Shown here in pieces: positions 41,555 through 50,059 of a stretch of 64,000 bases of DNA (position 1 is the first letter of the stretch; each line of letters opens with the position of its first letter). Made by a program: the position numbers and the translations under genes. The stretch is from assembly GCF_009931615.1 (NCBI RefSeq), contig NZ_CP046620.1, positions 1,751,501-1,815,500 of the forward strand, written 5' to 3'. The stretch comes from Algicella marina. GTDB taxonomy: Bacteria > Pseudomonadota > Alphaproteobacteria > Rhodobacterales > Rhodobacteraceae. Below the pieces are notes generated by a model, which saw only the letters and a list, made by a program, of their open reading frames with translations, was not told where the DNA came from and did no database searches.

Positions 41555-41700
41555 TGGTGGATCTGGGCGAATATGCCGGTGCCGTGCTGCTGGCCTATGG
41601 GGTTTCGCTGGCGATGCTGGCGGCGCTGGTAGGATGGAGCGTGGTGCGGAACCGGCGGGTGAAGGCGGAACTGGCGCGGATGGAGGGGCGTGATGGCTGA
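41554..41700 (+). CDS. ccmD: Heme exporter small subunit CcmD
   Basis: Forty-eight residues with one membrane helix (about 9-30) and a basic cytoplasmic tail (RNRRVKAELARMEG). It bridges CcmC and the CcmAB exporter. The start overlaps the ccmC stop and the end overlaps ccmG by 8 bases. Size, topology and gene order make the call safe despite the low sequence conservation of this family. Confidence 0.92.
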   Translation: MVDLGEYAGAVLLAYGVSLAMLAALVGWSVVRNRRVKAELARMEGRDG

Positions 41701-42232
41701 GCGGAAGTTCAACTGGTTGCTGGTGCTGCCGCCGGTGATCTTCCTGAGCCTCGGGGGGCTGTTCTGGCTGGCATTTCAGCGGGATAACCCGGACGAGTTG
41801 CCCTCGACCCGTATCGGCCAGGTGGCGCCGGGGATGGCGCTGACGACGCTTGGCGACCTGCCTCTGGCGGACCGCGAGGCGCTGAATGCGCCGGGTGTAA
41901 AACTCGTGAACTTCTGGGCCTCGTGGTGCGGGCCGTGCCGGATCGAGCATCCCTACCTCGAAGAGCTGGCGGCGGAAGGTGTGGAGATCATCGGGGTGAA
42001 CTACAAGGACCAGCCCGATAACGCCCTGGGATTCCTGGAAGAATTGGGAAACCCATACTCTGCTGTCGGTGCCGATGACAGTGGGCGAACGGGGATCGAG
42101 TGGGGTCTTTACGGCGTGCCGGAGACGTTTGTGGTGAATGGTGCGGGGGAAGTGGTCCTGCGGTTTCCGGGGCCGGTGAACGAGACGGCGCTGGAGAACC
42201 GCATTCGTCCGGCTATGGAAGCGGCAGAGTAG
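41693..42232 (+). CDS. ccmG: Thiol:disulfide interchange protein CcmG/DsbE
   Basis: Membrane-anchored periplasmic thioredoxin-like protein of 179 residues that reduces apocytochrome c Cys residues. It has an N-terminal helix (about 6-27), then the active site WASWCGPCR and the family signature GVPETFVVN. The ATG at 41693 has GGAGGGG directly upstream. It converges on yciB with about 40 bases between. Confidence 0.96.
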   Translation: MAERKFNWLLVLPPVIFLSLGGLFWLAFQRDNPDELPSTRIGQVAPGMALTTLGDLPLADREALNAPGVKLVNFWASWCGPCRIEHPYLEELAAEGVEIIGVNYKDQPDNALGFLEELGNPYSAVGADDSGRTGIEWGLYGVPETFVVNGAGEVVLRFPGPVNETALENRIRPAMEAAE

Positions 42233-42239
42233 CAGCGAC

Positions 42240-42278
42240 GGGTTAACGGCGTGTGACCGGAGGGCGGTGCGTTAACCC
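42240..42278. repeat. Inverted repeat GGGTTAACG / CGTTAACCC between ccmG and yciB
   Basis: Nine-base arms at 42240-42248 and 42270-42278 are perfect complements around a 21-base G+C-rich spacer. The right arm includes the yciB stop codon. It may serve as a two-way terminator for the convergent genes. Related GGTTAACGGCGTGT also occurs inside yciB (42779-42792). Confidence 0.45.
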
Positions 42279-42883
42279 TCGCCGCCGTCTTCCTCCACCA
42301 TGTGACGGGACAGGAGCGGCCACTGGGTGGCGAGAAAGCCGAAGGTGAGCGCCATCTGGCCGAAGGTGTCGAGCCAGACCCAGGCTTCTTCACCGAGAAC
42401 GCGCCAGACGAATTCGTTGAACACGGCCATGAAGATGAAGAAGAACACCCAGTTGCGGGTGAAGATCATCCAGCCCCGTTGCGTCATCGGAATCATCTGG
42501 CCCATAAGGTACTCAAGATAAGACCTTTTCTGCACCCAGAGGCCGACACCGAGAACGAAGGCAAAGAGCGAATAGACCACCGTGGGCCGCATCTTGGTGA
42601 AGGTGTCGTCGTTCAGCCAGACGGTGAGACCGCCGAATACCACGACGACAATTGCGGTGAAAACCGCCATGCGGGGCAGTTCACGGGTGAGGGCGTAGGT
42701 GATGGCCATGGCGAGCAGCATCAGGGGGACGAAGACGGCTGTGGCAGCGACGACGGCGCCGTATTCGGTGCCTCCAACGGTTAACGGCGTGTCCTGAAAG
42801 CGCTTGTAGGCGAGCAGGTAGATACCGACGGGTCCGAGCTCCAGCACCAGTTTCAGGATCGGGTTCAACTGTTTCTTCACCAT
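42272..42883 (-). CDS. yciB: Inner membrane septation protein A (YciB/IspZ)
   Basis: Membrane protein of 203 residues with five or six helices. Family features are KLVLELGPVGIYLLAYKRF at the start and the KMRPTVVYSLFA and NWVFFFIFMAVFNEFVWR segments. It takes part in envelope synthesis and division, and links elongation and division complexes in enterics. The gene is followed upstream by 157 bases that carry a dispersed 10-base repeat. Confidence 0.92.
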   Translation of the reverse strand: MVKKQLNPILKLVLELGPVGIYLLAYKRFQDTPLTVGGTEYGAVVAATAVFVPLMLLAMAITYALTRELPRMAVFTAIVVVVFGGLTVWLNDDTFTKMRPTVVYSLFAFVLGVGLWVQKRSYLEYLMGQMIPMTQRGWMIFTRNWVFFFIFMAVFNEFVWRVLGEEAWVWLDTFGQMALTFGFLATQWPLLSRHMVEEDGGEG

Positions 42884-42914
42884 GGTTAATGCCTCGACCG
42901 CTGCTTGTTCCGAA

Positions 42915-42949
42915 ATATGGTTTCGGTATGGGTTTGGTATGGGTTCGGT
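42915..42949. repeat. Second copy of the 10-base tandem repeat
   Basis: Units of GGTATGGGTT/GGTTTCGGTATG type in the 157-base gap between yciB and the EamA gene. Bases 42916-42942 are identical to 17985-18011. One extra unit (GGGTTCGGTATGG) is present compared with the first copy, as expected of slippage in a tandem array. Confidence 0.75.
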
Positions 42950-43040
42950 ATGGCTGTCCTGCCGACCCTGCCCCGGTTAACGGAGCGGATGGTGGGTTCG
43001 CAAGGGCGTTCCACCCGTTCCTGACTGGTTGGTAAAATTT

Positions 43041-43961
43041 TTATCCGCCAAACTCCACGACAATGGCGCCGAGGGCGATGCAGGCCATCAGCGCGGCCCG
43101 GCCCCAGCCGACTGTTTCCTTGAGGAACAGCCAGCCAATGACTGCGGCGAAGACGGTGGAGGTTTCGCGCAGCACCGCGGCCTCGCCGACCTTGTCCAGC
43201 CGGGTGGCAAGCATGACTGCGCCGAAGGAGACATAGGCAATGAGTGCGGCGAGGAACCCACGGGCGAGAAGCGGGCGGGGATCGGGGCGCTCCTCCAGTC
43301 TTTGCCAGCGGCGCCAGGCGAGAAACGGAAAGGCGATCCCGTCAACAACGAAGAACCATGCAAGAAAGGTGAAGGGGTTCTCGACCATGCGCATGCCATA
43401 GGCATCGTAGACGGTGTAAACCGCGACGATAATGCCGGTGATGAAGGCAAGACCGAGAGCGGCGATGAGCACCTGCCTGTCGACATGGGCGGTGCGGCGG
43501 TAGTTGAGCGCGGCAAGTCCGAAGATGGCACCGGAGAGCAGGAGGACGCCGAGCCACTGGGTGCCGGTGAAATGCTCCGAGAACACCAGCCCGGCGACAA
43601 CGACGGTGGCCAGAGGCCCGGTGCCGCGCACGACCGGGTAGACAACGGTGTAAGCCGCCCGCTCGTAGGCCATGGCAAGGATGTACTTGTAGGCGAAGTG
43701 GATCAGGAAGACGCCGATGAGAAAGACCCAGACATGGGCTTCGGGCAGCGGCACGACGAAGAGCGCCACCGGCAGGGCCATGGAGGCGTAGAAGACGTCG
43801 ATGGCACCGCGCGTCAGCCATGGATCGAACCGCCATTTCTGGAGTGCCCCGAAGACGGAGTGGGCGACGGCGGAGACGAGGGCGAGGACCATGGCGGCGG
43901 TGTGACCGGCGGGTTGCCCCTCGATGGCATGGACCCAATCGTTGAGATCGGCAGGACTCAT
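43041..43961 (-). CDS. EamA/DMT-family membrane transporter
   Basis: Ten-helix protein of 306 residues with two EamA repeats, for example YPVVRGTGPLATVVVAGLVFSE closing repeat 1 and AVLRETSTVFAAVIGWLFLKE in repeat 2. Members export or import metabolites such as amino acids. The ATG at 43961 overlaps the GNAT stop (ATGA), so the longer in-frame start at 44081 is rejected. Confidence 0.88.
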   Translation of the reverse strand: MSPADLNDWVHAIEGQPAGHTAAMVLALVSAVAHSVFGALQKWRFDPWLTRGAIDVFYASMALPVALFVVPLPEAHVWVFLIGVFLIHFAYKYILAMAYERAAYTVVYPVVRGTGPLATVVVAGLVFSEHFTGTQWLGVLLLSGAIFGLAALNYRRTAHVDRQVLIAALGLAFITGIIVAVYTVYDAYGMRMVENPFTFLAWFFVVDGIAFPFLAWRRWQRLEERPDPRPLLARGFLAALIAYVSFGAVMLATRLDKVGEAAVLRETSTVFAAVIGWLFLKETVGWGRAALMACIALGAIVVEFGG

Positions 43962-44362
43962 GGAACGCGCCGACCCATGCCGTGCTGGTCGGAGAAACCG
44001 AGGGAATGATAGAACGGCATGGCAGCCGGTTTGACGATGAGGGCAATGAAGGTCTGCGGTGGCAGGTTGCCGTCGCACCATGCATTGAGGCGGGTGACGA
44101 TCTGCCGCCCAAGGCCCCGGCGCTGGTAATCGGGGTGGACGGCGATATCGACCAGCGCGGCATGGGTGCCGCCATCGCCGATGACGCGGCCCATGCCGAC
44201 CAGCCGGTTGCCGTCATGAAGGAAAACGGCATGGAGAGAGCCGCCAAAGGCGACGGTGGCCGCCTGCGGTGTGCGGGGGCTGAGGCCACAGGCGACACGC
44301 AGGGCGCAATAGGCGGCGGGATCGGGCGGCGAGGCAGACCACGACAGACTGAGTGCGCTCAT
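43958..44362 (-). CDS. GNAT N-acetyltransferase
   Basis: Small acetyltransferase of 134 residues with the acetyl-CoA pyrophosphate loop region VHPDYQRRGLGRQIVTRL and a C-terminal FYHSLGF. The acceptor is unknown. It overlaps the stop of the downstream EamA gene and the upstream periplasmic protein gene by 4 bases each, giving a three-gene coupled unit that may be one acetylation and export function. Confidence 0.88.
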   Translation of the reverse strand: MSALSLSWSASPPDPAAYCALRVACGLSPRTPQAATVAFGGSLHAVFLHDGNRLVGMGRVIGDGGTHAALVDIAVHPDYQRRGLGRQIVTRLNAWCDGNLPPQTFIALIVKPAAMPFYHSLGFSDQHGMGRRVP

Positions 44363-45315
44363 TGCGGGCCCCGTGTCGGCGTGTACCGGATGGCGATATC
44401 GACGGCACCGAGGGTAGTGGCAAGGGCTTCGGGACCCGGTTTGCGCATCATCGGTACGAGGTTGGCCATGCCGAAGCCCGCCGGTGCGTCGATGCGCACC
44501 ATAAGTTTGCCGAAGGGTGTAGGCATGTCGGCAAGTAGGCTTTCGAGCGCCTTGCGGCTTGCGGCGGGGATGGCATCGGCGGGCACGGCAGCGAGGAAGG
44601 TTTCGGCCTGTTGCAGGGCACGGGTCAGTTCAGCCTCCGGATCCAGATCATGCCCGGCGAGGGCAGTGAGGAGCGGGAGCAGCGCAATATTCTCGAACAA
44701 ACCGTGCGAAACCACTGAAACGGCAAGATTTTCCAGTTTCAGTGTCGACAAGAAAATCATCGGCTGAGTGTCTGCGTTGAGCGGACCCGACGTGATGGCA
44801 AGATCGGTAAGAGCGACGCTGTTGTCGCCGGGCAGCAATGCCTCCGCCCGTGTGACGGTGAGGCGCTGCGCGTCCGCGTCATAGGCGAGATCGAGTGAAA
44901 ACGTGCTGGGGAAGTTCTCGTTGCGGAGCGTCTGGTGATAGTCGACAAGGCGGTTGCCCGAGAGTGTACCCGTGCGGATGCCGGTGGCCTGCAAATTCAG
45001 GCTGCCGGATTGCGGAACGCCTGCTTCGAGCCGGAGGCCCTGACGCTGCCACCGCACCTCGTCGGCAGTGAACCGGAGGCGTTCATCGCGCAGTTCGACG
45101 GTGACATCGCGCTGAATGCAGGTGCCGTCTTCGAACACGAGCGGGCTGCCGAAATCGACCGATTTGTTGCTGATGAAACCGGCAAGATCGAGGCGGGTTT
45201 CTTCGCATGAGCGGAAATCCGGTTCTGCCGCCGCCGGGCCGGCGAGGAGGCAGGTAGCGACCAGAAGCCGGAACAATCGGGAAACGCGGGCGTTTTCAAG
45301 GAATGCAGGAAACAT
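44359..45315 (-). CDS. Exported hypothetical protein
   Basis: Protein of 318 residues with a probable signal peptide (LFRLLVATCLLAGPAAAEP, cleavage near residue 30). The mature part is beta-rich, with repeated short strands (for example LRLEAGVPQSGSLNLQATGI), and recalls AsmA or other beta-helix envelope proteins, without a firm match. Two Cys at the mature N-terminus (SCEETRL; GTCIQRD) may form a disulfide. I picked the ATG at 45315; no strong ribosome site is seen, and one or two other starts are possible. It is divergent from mgtC. Confidence 0.65.
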   Translation of the reverse strand: MFPAFLENARVSRLFRLLVATCLLAGPAAAEPDFRSCEETRLDLAGFISNKSVDFGSPLVFEDGTCIQRDVTVELRDERLRFTADEVRWQRQGLRLEAGVPQSGSLNLQATGIRTGTLSGNRLVDYHQTLRNENFPSTFSLDLAYDADAQRLTVTRAEALLPGDNSVALTDLAITSGPLNADTQPMIFLSTLKLENLAVSVVSHGLFENIALLPLLTALAGHDLDPEAELTRALQQAETFLAAVPADAIPAASRKALESLLADMPTPFGKLMVRIDAPAGFGMANLVPMMRKPGPEALATTLGAVDIAIRYTPTRGPQ

Positions 45316-45328
45316 ATGCGGAGGGACC

Positions 45329-45802
45329 ATGTTGAGGGAGGCGCTGTATGCCGGGGAGCCGGCGATCGGGCTGGATGTCACGGCGATCCGGCTGGTGACG
45401 GCCATGCTTCTGGGCAGTTTCATCGGATTTGAGCGGGAAAGCCACGACCGGCCAGCGGGGTTGCGCACCCACATGATGATCAGCCTCGCCTCCTGCCTGT
45501 TTGCGCTGGTGGCACTGTTGCTGGTGGATCTGCCGACGGGTGACGAGACGGCGCTGCGCTACGATCCGCTGCGGTTGATCGAGGCGGTGACCGCCGGGGT
45601 GGCCTTCCTCGCCGCCGGATCGATCCTGACGAAAGGCGATACGATCAAGGGGCTGACGACCGGGGCGAGCATGTGGCTGGCCGGGGCGATCGGGCTGGCA
45701 GTGGGCACTGGCAACGCGACGCTGGCACTGATGGCGGCGGTGTTGGGGGTTGTGATCTTGCGGCTGCTGCGACCGCTGAAGAAGGGGATCGGCGAGGAGT
45801 GA
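45329..45802 (+). CDS. MgtC/SapB family membrane protein
   Basis: Protein of 157 residues with four or five helices and the family core LLGSFIGFERESHDRPAGLRTH, AVTAGVAFLAAGSI and GLTTGASMWLAGAIGLAVG. MgtC-like proteins influence Mg2+ homeostasis and inhibit the F-ATPase in pathogens; in marine bacteria the role is unclear. GGAGG lies 5 bases before the ATG. It converges on ftsY with a 5-base gap. Confidence 0.9.
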   Translation: MLREALYAGEPAIGLDVTAIRLVTAMLLGSFIGFERESHDRPAGLRTHMMISLASCLFALVALLLVDLPTGDETALRYDPLRLIEAVTAGVAFLAAGSILTKGDTIKGLTTGASMWLAGAIGLAVGTGNATLALMAAVLGVVILRLLRPLKKGIGEE

Positions 45803-45807
45803 GACGC

Positions 45808-46911
45808 TCACGCCTCGACCCCAGCTAGGGCGTTGGCGAATTCCTGCGGATCGAAGGGGGCGAGATCGTCGATGGCCTCGCCGGTGCCTATGGCGTGAAT
45901 TGGGAGGCCGAATTTGTCGGCCAGGGCCACGAGCACGCCACCCTTGGCAGTGCCGTCGAGCTTGGTCATCACGAGACCGGTGACATCAGCGACCTGCTGG
46001 AAGATGCGCACCTGTTCGAGCGCATTCTGGCCGGTGGTGGCATCGAGCACCAGCAGGGTGTTGTGCGGCGCCTCCGGGTCCTTCTTGCGAATTACGCGGA
46101 CGATCTTGGCCAGCTCCTCCATGAGGTCGCCGCGGTTCTGGAGCCGACCGGCGGTATCGATCATCAGCAGGTCGGCACCATCCGCCTCGGCCTTGGTCAT
46201 CGCCTCGAAGGCCAGCGAGGCGGGATCGGAACCCTGCGCCGCGGTGAGCACCGGCACCCCTGCCCGTTCGCCCCAGACCTGTAGCTGCTCCACCGCGGCG
46301 GCGCGGAACGTATCGCCCGCGGCGATGACGACAGACTTGCCGGCGGCGCGGAACTGCGAGGCGAGCTTGCCGATGGTGGTGGTCTTGCCCGAGCCATTGA
46401 CGCCGACGACGAGCACCACCTGCGGGCGCTTCGGTGTGAGGGGCATGGGGCGGGCGACGGGATCGAGAATGGCTGTGATCTCGGCGGCGAGCAGGCGCTT
46501 GATCTCGTCGAGGCCAAGTTTCCGACCGAAGCGGCCCTCGGCCATATTGGCAGCGACCTTCAGCGAGGTTTCGACGCCCATGTCGGCGGTTATGAGCACT
46601 TCCTCCAGCGATTCCAGCATGGCGTCGTCAAGGGTGCGGACCTTCTGCGGGACGACGTTGCGGCCAAGCATGCGGCCGAGGACGCCGGGTTTGGGCGCTG
46701 CGGTTTCCGATGCGGCGGGCGGAGGCACAGGGGCCGGGCTGGGCATGGGCTCCGGCTCCGGCGACGGTTGCGGCGTGGGTGCGGGGTCTGGCCGTGGCGG
46801 TGTGGCGGGTGCCACTTCCTCGCCGCCGTCTTCCACCAAGGCTTCGAGGCCTTCCTCCAGCTTCGACGAGGATTTGAAAAGCTTCTCTTTGAGATTTCGG
46901 AAGAATGCCAT
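45808..46911 (-). CDS. ftsY: Signal recognition particle receptor FtsY
   Basis: GTPase of 367 residues that docks SRP-ribosome complexes at the membrane. It has an acidic and Pro-rich A region (about 15-75), the N domain, then G-domain motifs GVNGSGKTTT (G1), DTFRAAA, DTAGRLQN (G3), TKLDGTAKGG (G4) and GTGEAIDDLAPF. The ATG at 46911 follows AGAGG; the 507-residue in-frame reading beginning at 47331 crosses the divergent ThiE-like gene and is rejected. Confidence 0.96.
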   Translation of the reverse strand: MAFFRNLKEKLFKSSSKLEEGLEALVEDGGEEVAPATPPRPDPAPTPQPSPEPEPMPSPAPVPPPAASETAAPKPGVLGRMLGRNVVPQKVRTLDDAMLESLEEVLITADMGVETSLKVAANMAEGRFGRKLGLDEIKRLLAAEITAILDPVARPMPLTPKRPQVVLVVGVNGSGKTTTIGKLASQFRAAGKSVVIAAGDTFRAAAVEQLQVWGERAGVPVLTAAQGSDPASLAFEAMTKAEADGADLLMIDTAGRLQNRGDLMEELAKIVRVIRKKDPEAPHNTLLVLDATTGQNALEQVRIFQQVADVTGLVMTKLDGTAKGGVLVALADKFGLPIHAIGTGEAIDDLAPFDPQEFANALAGVEA

Positions 46912-47035
46912 CGCGCGCCTCTTATGTCCTGCACCCTGACCTAATACGCAACGCCTGCAGTTGGAAGGGCGGAAAGGGCGCTGGACGGGGCGAAACGCGA
47001 TGGATAGAAGGGCGCAAAAGGGAAATGGTGCCGAA

Positions 47036-47653
47036 ATGGCTGATGCTGACAGACCCCAGATATACCTGATCACCCCTGCCCGGTTCGAACTCTCGCGGTT
47101 CGAGGCGGAACTGGGCCGGGTTCTCGACGGGGTGGAGATTGCTTGTGTGCGGCTGGCGATGGAGACCAGAGAGGCAGACGAGATCGCCAGGGCGGCGGAC
47201 GTGCTGCGCGAAGTCGCGCACAAGCGCGATGTTCCGCTGGTGATCGACGCCCACTGGAAGCTGGTGGAGACGCTGGGACTGGACGGAGTGCATCTGGGCG
47301 ACGGCGCACGGCAGGTACGCGAAGTGCGCAAGGCGCTGGACAGTGAGGCGGTGGTCGGCGCGTTCTGTGGTTCTTCACGCCACGCGGGGATGACGGCTGG
47401 CGAGATCGGGGCGGATTACATTTCCTTCGGTCCGGTGACGGCTGACCCGATGCTGGGCGACGGCGAGGTGGCGGCGCACGAAACCTTCGCCTGGTGGAGC
47501 GAGATGATCGAACTGCCGGTGGTGGCCGAGGGAGGGCTGACACCGGAGTTGGCGCGGACCCTGGCACCGGTGGTGGATTTCTTCGCGCTGGGGGCGGAAG
47601 TCTGGGAAACGGACGACGCGCTGGCGGCGCTGAAGGGCTATGCCGAACTCTGA
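47036..47653 (+). CDS. Thiamine phosphate synthase-like (ThiE/TenI) protein
   Basis: TIM-barrel protein of 205 residues with QIYLITPARF at the start, DGVHLGDGARQVREVRKAL, and the phosphate-binding GADYISFGPVTADPML and VVAEGGLTPELA. The family joins the thiazole and pyrimidine parts of thiamine, though TenI-type members do other jobs; no thi genes are adjacent. A GTG or ATG up to 25 codons upstream is in frame; I prefer the ATG at 47036. It is divergent from ftsY. Confidence 0.85.
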   Translation: MADADRPQIYLITPARFELSRFEAELGRVLDGVEIACVRLAMETREADEIARAADVLREVAHKRDVPLVIDAHWKLVETLGLDGVHLGDGARQVREVRKALDSEAVVGAFCGSSRHAGMTAGEIGADYISFGPVTADPMLGDGEVAAHETFAWWSEMIELPVVAEGGLTPELARTLAPVVDFFALGAEVWETDDALAALKGYAEL

Positions 47654-47755
47654 CCACCGCCGGCAGGTTTCAGGTGGACCGGTGGCTGGCGGTGGCCTTA
47701 GGCTCCGACGCAGGCATGGCGGTGACGCGATGAGAGTTCAGGGGGGAGTCCTTAG

Positions 47756-48406
47756 GTGCAGAAATTTGACGTAGCGCCGGAACACGTGGTGCAGGACGAG
47801 GCCGGACTGCGGGCGCTGTTTCCGCCGACGCATGACCTGGCGGCGAAAAAATGCCTCTCGGCGCTGGACAGACATGCGCAGGACTTCATCCGCCGGTCGC
47901 CATTTCTGTGCCTCGGGACGCAGGACATGGACGGGCGGGCGGATGTCAGCCCGCGGGGCGACCCGGCGGGTTTTGTGCAGATTCTCGACGAGAGGACGCT
48001 GGCGATTCCGGATCGGCCGGGGAACAACCGTCTGGACAGCCTTGCAAATATCATCGCCAATCCGACGGTGGGACTGCTGTTCCTCGTGCCCGGATATGAC
48101 GAGACGCTGCGGGTAAACGGCCAGGCCTCGCTGGTGACGGAGCCTGCACTGCTGGAGCGGATGAGCGTGCAGGAGCGGTTGCCGCGTCTGGCGATCGTCG
48201 TGCAGGTGCAGGAGGTGTTTCTGCACTGTGCCAAGGCGTTCCGACGCTCTCACCTGTGGGATCCTGAGCATTTGCAGGACCGGCGGGAGATGCCATCTCT
48301 GGCCAAGATCATTCTCGACCAGACCACCGGGGCGCCCGAGGACACCGAGGAGATGCAGCGGATCGACGAGGACCTTGAAGTGGAATACCGCAAGTCGATG
48401 TACTGA
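47756..48406 (+). CDS. FMN-binding PPOX-fold protein (pyridoxamine 5'-phosphate oxidase family)
   Basis: Split-barrel flavoprotein of 216 residues with DRHAQDFIRRSPFLCLGTQD, ADVSPRGDPAGFV and the C-terminal LHCAKAFRRSHLWDPE, which fits the MSMEG_1061-type PPOX subfamily. It probably reduces or oxidises a small compound using FMN; the substrate is unknown. It starts at a GTG. It converges on the Sel1-repeat gene. Confidence 0.85.
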   Translation: MQKFDVAPEHVVQDEAGLRALFPPTHDLAAKKCLSALDRHAQDFIRRSPFLCLGTQDMDGRADVSPRGDPAGFVQILDERTLAIPDRPGNNRLDSLANIIANPTVGLLFLVPGYDETLRVNGQASLVTEPALLERMSVQERLPRLAIVVQVQEVFLHCAKAFRRSHLWDPEHLQDRREMPSLAKIILDQTTGAPEDTEEMQRIDEDLEVEYRKSMY

Positions 48407-48437
48407 CTTCCGCGGCGGTAATCGCGAGGTGGCGGCG

Positions 48438-49574
48438 CTACTCCGCCGTGCCGCCGACGAGATCGACGGTGATGTTTCCCGGGAGTGCCTGACGAGACGC
48501 GCCGAAAGCGGCGGCGTTCTGACGGAGGACCGGCAGGAAGGCGGCAACGTCGCGGGCCAGTGACGCATCGCGTTCGAAGGCGTATGCGACCGTGGTCTGC
48601 GTTGCGCTGGATGCGCCCACCGAGAGATGGGTGCGAAGCCCGGCGGCGCGGAAGCTCTCGGCGATCTCACGGCCAAGGCGCAGGGCGGGAATATCGAATT
48701 CTCGGGTGCGGATGGTGATGCTCTGACCGGCCATCGGCGCAGGGTCCGCGACTTCGCCGCCCTCGAGCCGGCGCCATGGCGAACTTTCGTAGGCGGCGGC
48801 GGTGGCATCGACGCTACTGACGCGCCAGAAGTAGGTACGGCCTTCCTCCGGCAGCGGAATTGCTGTGGCGGAGGCGGAGGTTGTCTCCGTTATCTCGACC
48901 GGAAGACCCTGGCGGTCAGCGGCGCGGAGTTCCACCACGTAGACACTGCCCGCGGGCTGCGGCGGCGCGGACCAGACGAGTTCTGCCCGGAGCGGGCCCT
49001 CTTCAGAGACCATGGCTTCGGCCAGCGGCAGCGGCGCGGTGAGCACCCCTTCATCGACCTCGGGCAGACCGGCAAGCTGATCGGCGGCAGCCGGCAGTTC
49101 CTCGGCCGCGGCTGCGAGCCAGAAGGCGGCGACATCGGGATTCTGCGGCACGCCGTCACCCTGGGCGTAGAGCAGGCCGAGATTGTACTGGGCACGACGG
49201 TGGCCACTGGCGGCAGCGCGGGCGTACCAGATGGCGGCGGCCTCCACCGAACGGGTGCCGCCGGTGCCCGCATCCAGCATTACACCGACGTTGAACTGGG
49301 CCTTGGGCAGCCCCTGTTCGGCGGATTCAAGATACCAGCGCATCGCCTTCACCGGGTCGCGCCCGACGCCAAGGCCGAGATCGTAGAGCAGGCCGAGACC
49401 GAAGCGGGCGCGGGCAGAGCCGGTGTTGGCCTCCGCCTCCCACAGGGTGCGGGCGGCGGCGAAATCCTGGGCGCCGAAAGCGGCGGCCCCGTCCGGCCAG
49501 TCAACTTGCGCACGCGCGTCCGCACCGAGAAATGCGCCGATCAAGCTTGCCAGCAGGGCCGTCCGAATTGTCAT
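48438..49574 (-). CDS. Exported Sel1-repeat (TPR-like) protein
   Basis: Protein of 378 residues with a signal peptide (about 1-22). Three to four Sel1 repeats (about 30-165) carry the usual form, for example ARFGLGLLYDLGLGVGRDPVKAMRWYLESA. A beta-rich region with a fibronectin III look (RTYFWRVSSVD) follows, then a C-terminal domain of unknown fold. It overlaps the OmpA-like gene by 4 bases, so both act in the envelope as a coupled pair, probably as scaffold and peptidoglycan binder. Confidence 0.83.
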   Translation of the reverse strand: MTIRTALLASLIGAFLGADARAQVDWPDGAAAFGAQDFAAARTLWEAEANTGSARARFGLGLLYDLGLGVGRDPVKAMRWYLESAEQGLPKAQFNVGVMLDAGTGGTRSVEAAAIWYARAAASGHRRAQYNLGLLYAQGDGVPQNPDVAAFWLAAAAEELPAAADQLAGLPEVDEGVLTAPLPLAEAMVSEEGPLRAELVWSAPPQPAGSVYVVELRAADRQGLPVEITETTSASATAIPLPEEGRTYFWRVSSVDATAAAYESSPWRRLEGGEVADPAPMAGQSITIRTREFDIPALRLGREIAESFRAAGLRTHLSVGASSATQTTVAYAFERDASLARDVAAFLPVLRQNAAAFGASRQALPGNITVDLVGGTAE

Positions 49575-49984
49575 CGCCAGTTAATCTCCACCAGTCTATT
49601 ACGCTCTTCGGCCACGCCTTCAGCGGTTTCTACCTCGGGTTCGCTGGTTCCGCGACCCAGAACCTGCAACCTTTCAACCGGTATACCGCGGGCAACGAGG
49701 GCGTCAGCAACCTTGTTGGCGCGGGCCAGCGAGAGATCGAGGTTGACCCCAGGATCGCCTGTTTTATCGGCAGCGCCTGAGACAATCATCACAAAAGGAT
49801 TGCCTTCGCGAAAAAGACGGGCGGCCGCATCGAGCTTGGCCTGCTCCGGCGCTGGCACGCTTGCACTTCCAAGATCAAAGTAGATCTTGATGCCTTCGCC
49901 ATCTTCCTGCGAAAACGCAGGCAAAGCCGTCGACGCCACGAGCGCAACTGCAAGTAATACAGTTTTCATTGGACGTTCAGTCAT
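49571..49984 (-). CDS. Short periplasmic OmpA-domain protein
   Basis: Protein of 137 residues: a signal peptide (to about residue 25) and a compact OmpA C-terminal domain with IKIYFDLGSASVPAPEQAKL, LSLARANKVADALVARGIP and VLGRGTSEP. It should bind peptidoglycan, but the usual Asp-Arg diaminopimelate motif is replaced in part (EERNRLVEINW holds the Arg). The first ATG (49984) has GGGGAG before it; a second lies five codons on. A CtrA-type site lies about 76 bases upstream of its start. Confidence 0.83.
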   Translation of the reverse strand: MTERPMKTVLLAVALVASTALPAFSQEDGEGIKIYFDLGSASVPAPEQAKLDAAARLFREGNPFVMIVSGAADKTGDPGVNLDLSLARANKVADALVARGIPVERLQVLGRGTSEPEVETAEGVAEERNRLVEINWR

Positions 49985-50059
49985 TTTTTTACTCCCCTAC
50001 TTCTGATAAATACACGGGGAAGCGTTCCGACTGTCGGCGACTCGATAAAGTTTGCCGAA

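Noticed and set aside
46690-46860. Repeat-like Pro/Glu-rich stretch that might be a CRISPR or microsatellite
   Set aside because: It is the acidic Pro-rich A region of FtsY in frame, with no regular spacer pattern.
47756-48406. pdxH (pyridoxal phosphate synthesis) as the name for the PPOX-fold gene
   Set aside because: The N-terminal and C-terminal signatures differ from PdxH and fit the MSMEG_1061-like flavoproteins better.
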